A DNA stretch of 64,000 bases from Stercorarius parasiticus. Taxonomy: Eukaryota > Chordata > Aves > Charadriiformes > Stercorariidae. The notes below the pieces were generated by a model. It saw only the letters and a program-made list of their open reading frames with translations. It searched no databases and was not told where the DNA came from. The stretch is taken from assembly GCA_013396915.1 (NCBI GenBank), contig VWZL01002825.1, positions 279,327-343,326 of the forward strand, read 5' to 3'. Shown in pieces: positions 61,625 to 64,000 of the stretch. Position numbers and translations under genes: made by a program. Within the stretch, counting starts at the first letter, position 1, and every line of letters starts with the position of its first letter.

Positions 61625-62090
61625 AATTCATGTTCGCTCAGGCAACCACTGACATCACTTCCGCCGCGCTGAGGGGCCAAGGCACTGAATGTGCCGGGGC
61701 TTTGTTAAAAATAGCAGCTTCATAAATCTGCCCATTCCTTTAATTAGGCAACCCTGATGACAGGATTAAGATTGAATGCTTTCATTTCAGATTGGTTAAT
61801 GAAGTGCTTTCTAATATTTCTTATGCCGCGTACAATGGGCTGCCCTCAGAAGGAATCCTATCGGCTGAGATGCGTGGTTATTAATTGCTTCAGGTACAGC
61901 CGGGCTGGAAAAACTTCCTTATCAAAAGGTTAAAAGGGAAGATTATGTAGACATTTGATTATCTCCTATTGTGTTTGTAGACTACAAACACTTTGCAGAC
62001 AGATGAGACCGCGGCAGCTCCGCACATGTTTTTTAATTAGTTATTTAATAGAGTAAACATTTGATCAAGATCAAAGAACGTTTTCATATT
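61625..62090. promoter_or_regulatory. Strong candidate enhancer with inverted TCF/LEF pair
   Basis: The block is repeat-free, has no frame, and is dense in developmental motifs: CTTTAATTAGGC (about 61738), GATTGGTTAATG (about 61791), GTTATTAATTGC (about 61877), TTTTTAATTAGTT (about 62030), and GTAAACA (forkhead, 62053-62059). At 62059-62076 atttgatc-aa-gatcaaag forms an inverted pair of TCF/LEF sites (CTTTGATC type) two bases apart. The combination fits a Wnt-responsive enhancer, but function and conservation are inference. Confidence 0.4.
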
Positions 62091-64000
62091 GTGCTTTTTC
62101 TCCCCTGTCTCGCTTCTACTGAAATAGCATTAATCAGGAAAAAAACCCTCCAAACAACCCCTAAAAGAACAAAGGCGTCCACAAAAGCTGTCCTTCTATT
62201 TTGCGAGTGAATCTCCCCACGATGAAAGGGATGAATTTGGTACATTTTGGGGAGAGACTAGCTTGCAGCAAGCAAGTTTCCACCCATCCATGCTGCCAAC
62301 TATGCTCAAACCACCCGTAGGGACTTAAAGAAACGTAATTGCCCGTTCCTGCTAAACTGGTGTCCAGGGGATTGCAAGTGCCAGGCGATTCCTCTGATAT
62401 ATATGAGATACGAGTTACCTAATAGCTGAGCTGTCAACGCTGTCCTACATGAGATTGGTGGTTACTGGTGTGGCCAAACGGACTACTAAGAATGTGCTCA
62501 AATTCTATCCGTTATATTCAGCTGAACGCTTTCCTGGATCCCGAGGAGTATTTATCATTTGTGTGTTGATAGTGTTCAAAAACTGCGCTGAAAACAGACA
62601 GCGCGGAAGAGGAGAAACCGTGCTTTGCTCTGACGAGTTCGCCGACTGACGGAGGAAAAAGTCGAGGTGCTCGTAGGAAATAACAACAGGCAAAGTGAGG
62701 CCAGGGAAAAGGAGGGAAAATCATTTTTCCTGCTCCCGAGCAAACGCCGGCAGTGGCCAACTCCTGAACATCTGGTCTCCCAGTGTGTTTTCTCACATCG
62801 TGCCAATACCTGACTGGAATAAACAACTTTATCTAGATCCTTGTTTCTTACCATCAGAGGCCGATAAGAAAACTTACTCCTATCAGCGTGAGATTCGAGC
62901 AGAGGCGAGAAAGATTTATGCCTGTTTGAAACCAGCCTCCACCCTGCCTAATTGTTTAGCGCTGCGGAGAAACGTGGAGTTTAATCATGCAGATTTCTAT
63001 TTTCCAGGAGGCTGTAGATCACAGCATCAGCGCTGCTCTCACCACCCACCAGGCAGTCGGCGCACAGCTCCCATTTGTTTTTACACGGGCATGACAGTGC
63101 GCTTCCCCTCTGCAACTTACTGTAACGCTGATATTTTGTACTTCCACAGCTCCCTTCTTCCCTGGGCTCCGACTGCTTGGGAAACCTGAATACATTAAGT
63201 ACTAAGTCCACAAGATACTCCGAAGATGAGAATAATTTATATTCTGATGGGCCAACTAGGGCACATTACTATTCTGATGGCATTTTGAGACGTTTCCAGC
63301 CCCATTTGTTGCCACCTGTTCAGAATTAGTCCCCATCCAGTTGTCTGGACTCAGCTGGATCCCATTCAGCCTTGAGATCTGTGCTCCCAACATGGGACCT
63401 GCTCTCCTCCTCCTCCTGGATCATTTCTCAGACCTCTGTTGGGCAGCTTAACTGGCACAACCGAAACGGCTACTGGTGCGGATACGAGGTGGGAAGGGAG
63501 ATAGGAAAGGATCAGCTGGGGTAGGAAGGACTTGTTTAAAACATTCTTCTGAAGAAATGGAGGTAGCTCCATAGGCGAAGGCACCGTGTCACCTGCAGGA
63601 TCAGAGCCCCAGCTACTCTTCTTTCTATTCTTGTCTTCCAACCTTCGAATCACCTTCAGTCATAGATACCTGCAAACTTCACATTTTATTTGCAAGCCCT
63701 TTATACCCTCATCTGTTTAAACACATGTACCGCCTTGGATGGGGAAATATATTTGGAAATTATCTATTTTCAGCACCTACAAGAGCATTCGAGCTGTCGA
63801 AAGTCTATTCTCACATATTCAGCTTAATAAAAATTCTTTCCTGTAGGTGTGCAGGTTCTTCGTAAGAGTTTGGGAGCTGGGCTCAGTTTTTACTTACAGT
63901 AGGCTCATCGTTCAGCTTAGAGCATCTCCCGCAACCGCTTAAAGAGAAACATTCACACTTAACAGCATTGCATTATTATTATTATTACCATCTTGCATCC
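62091..64000. other. Gene-free non-coding stretch to the window end
   Basis: No gene is supported. The longest frame in the window (62695-63189 plus, 164 codons) lies here and matches nothing I recognise; another frame covers the same DNA on the minus strand. An 11-mer tattctgatgg repeats at 63240 and 63270. An ATT microsatellite lies at 63972-63987. Confidence 0.5.
63972..63987 (+). repeat. (ATT)5 microsatellite
   Basis: Five ATT units near the window end. Short and probably polymorphic. Confidence 0.9.

Noticed and set aside
62695..63189. Longest open frame (164 codons, plus strand)
   Set aside because: No recognisable domain or composition, a competing frame on the other strand, and a length expected by chance in 64 kb.
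1..64000. CRISPR arrays, rRNA/tRNA genes, phage or bacterial operons, endogenous retrovirus or LTRs
   Set aside because: Nothing of the kind was seen on either strand; the only tRNA-like sequences are SINE heads.

Overview
The window looks like non-coding vertebrate nuclear DNA, most likely from a bird. The main clue is a 3' fragment of a CR1 LINE (9246-9717). It has the avian-type end of ORF2 followed by the tail motif "ttggactcgatgatct". Three older CR1 pieces and three tRNA-derived, MIR-like SINE pieces agree with an amniote genome. No species or locus could be named from the sequence. Two unresolved assembly positions are present: one N after a 17-G run (1516) and a 27-N gap (45023-45049).

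I found no gene that I can support. The longest open frames are about 120-165 codons, match no family I recognise, overlap in several frames, and are what chance gives in 64 kb. The one frame with recognisable protein content is the broken CR1 ORF2 end. There are no rRNA or tRNA genes, CRISPR arrays, operons or bacterial features. Two places have good splice-site pairs (17484-17610 and 22980-22998) and could be exons of an unseen or non-coding transcript; this is speculative.

Layout: 1-9 kb is mixed sequence with a direct repeat carrying POU-like sites (2911-2957) and a block with three perfect octamers in 400 bp (4715-5113). The CR1 at 9.2-9.7 kb is followed by a 95-bp-period tandem duplication rich in homeodomain motifs (10529-10711). 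From 12 to 45 kb the sequence is AT-rich with short tandem duplications, a minus-strand SINE (15.1 kb), a CR1 relic (22.7 kb), a SINE relic (29.2 kb) and several AT-rich, TAATTA-containing blocks that look like enhancer candidates. From 45 to 64 kb there are GC-richer patches, a well-preserved MIR-like SINE (49.9 kb), two CR1 relics (51.7 and 55.9 kb), and a strong candidate regulatory block (61.6-62.1 kb) with an inverted TCF/LEF pair.

The overall picture, which is inference, is a repeat-poor gene desert or very large intron next to a developmental gene, with many short, motif-dense, possibly conserved non-coding elements. Conservation itself cannot be seen from one sequence, so all enhancer calls are candidates.
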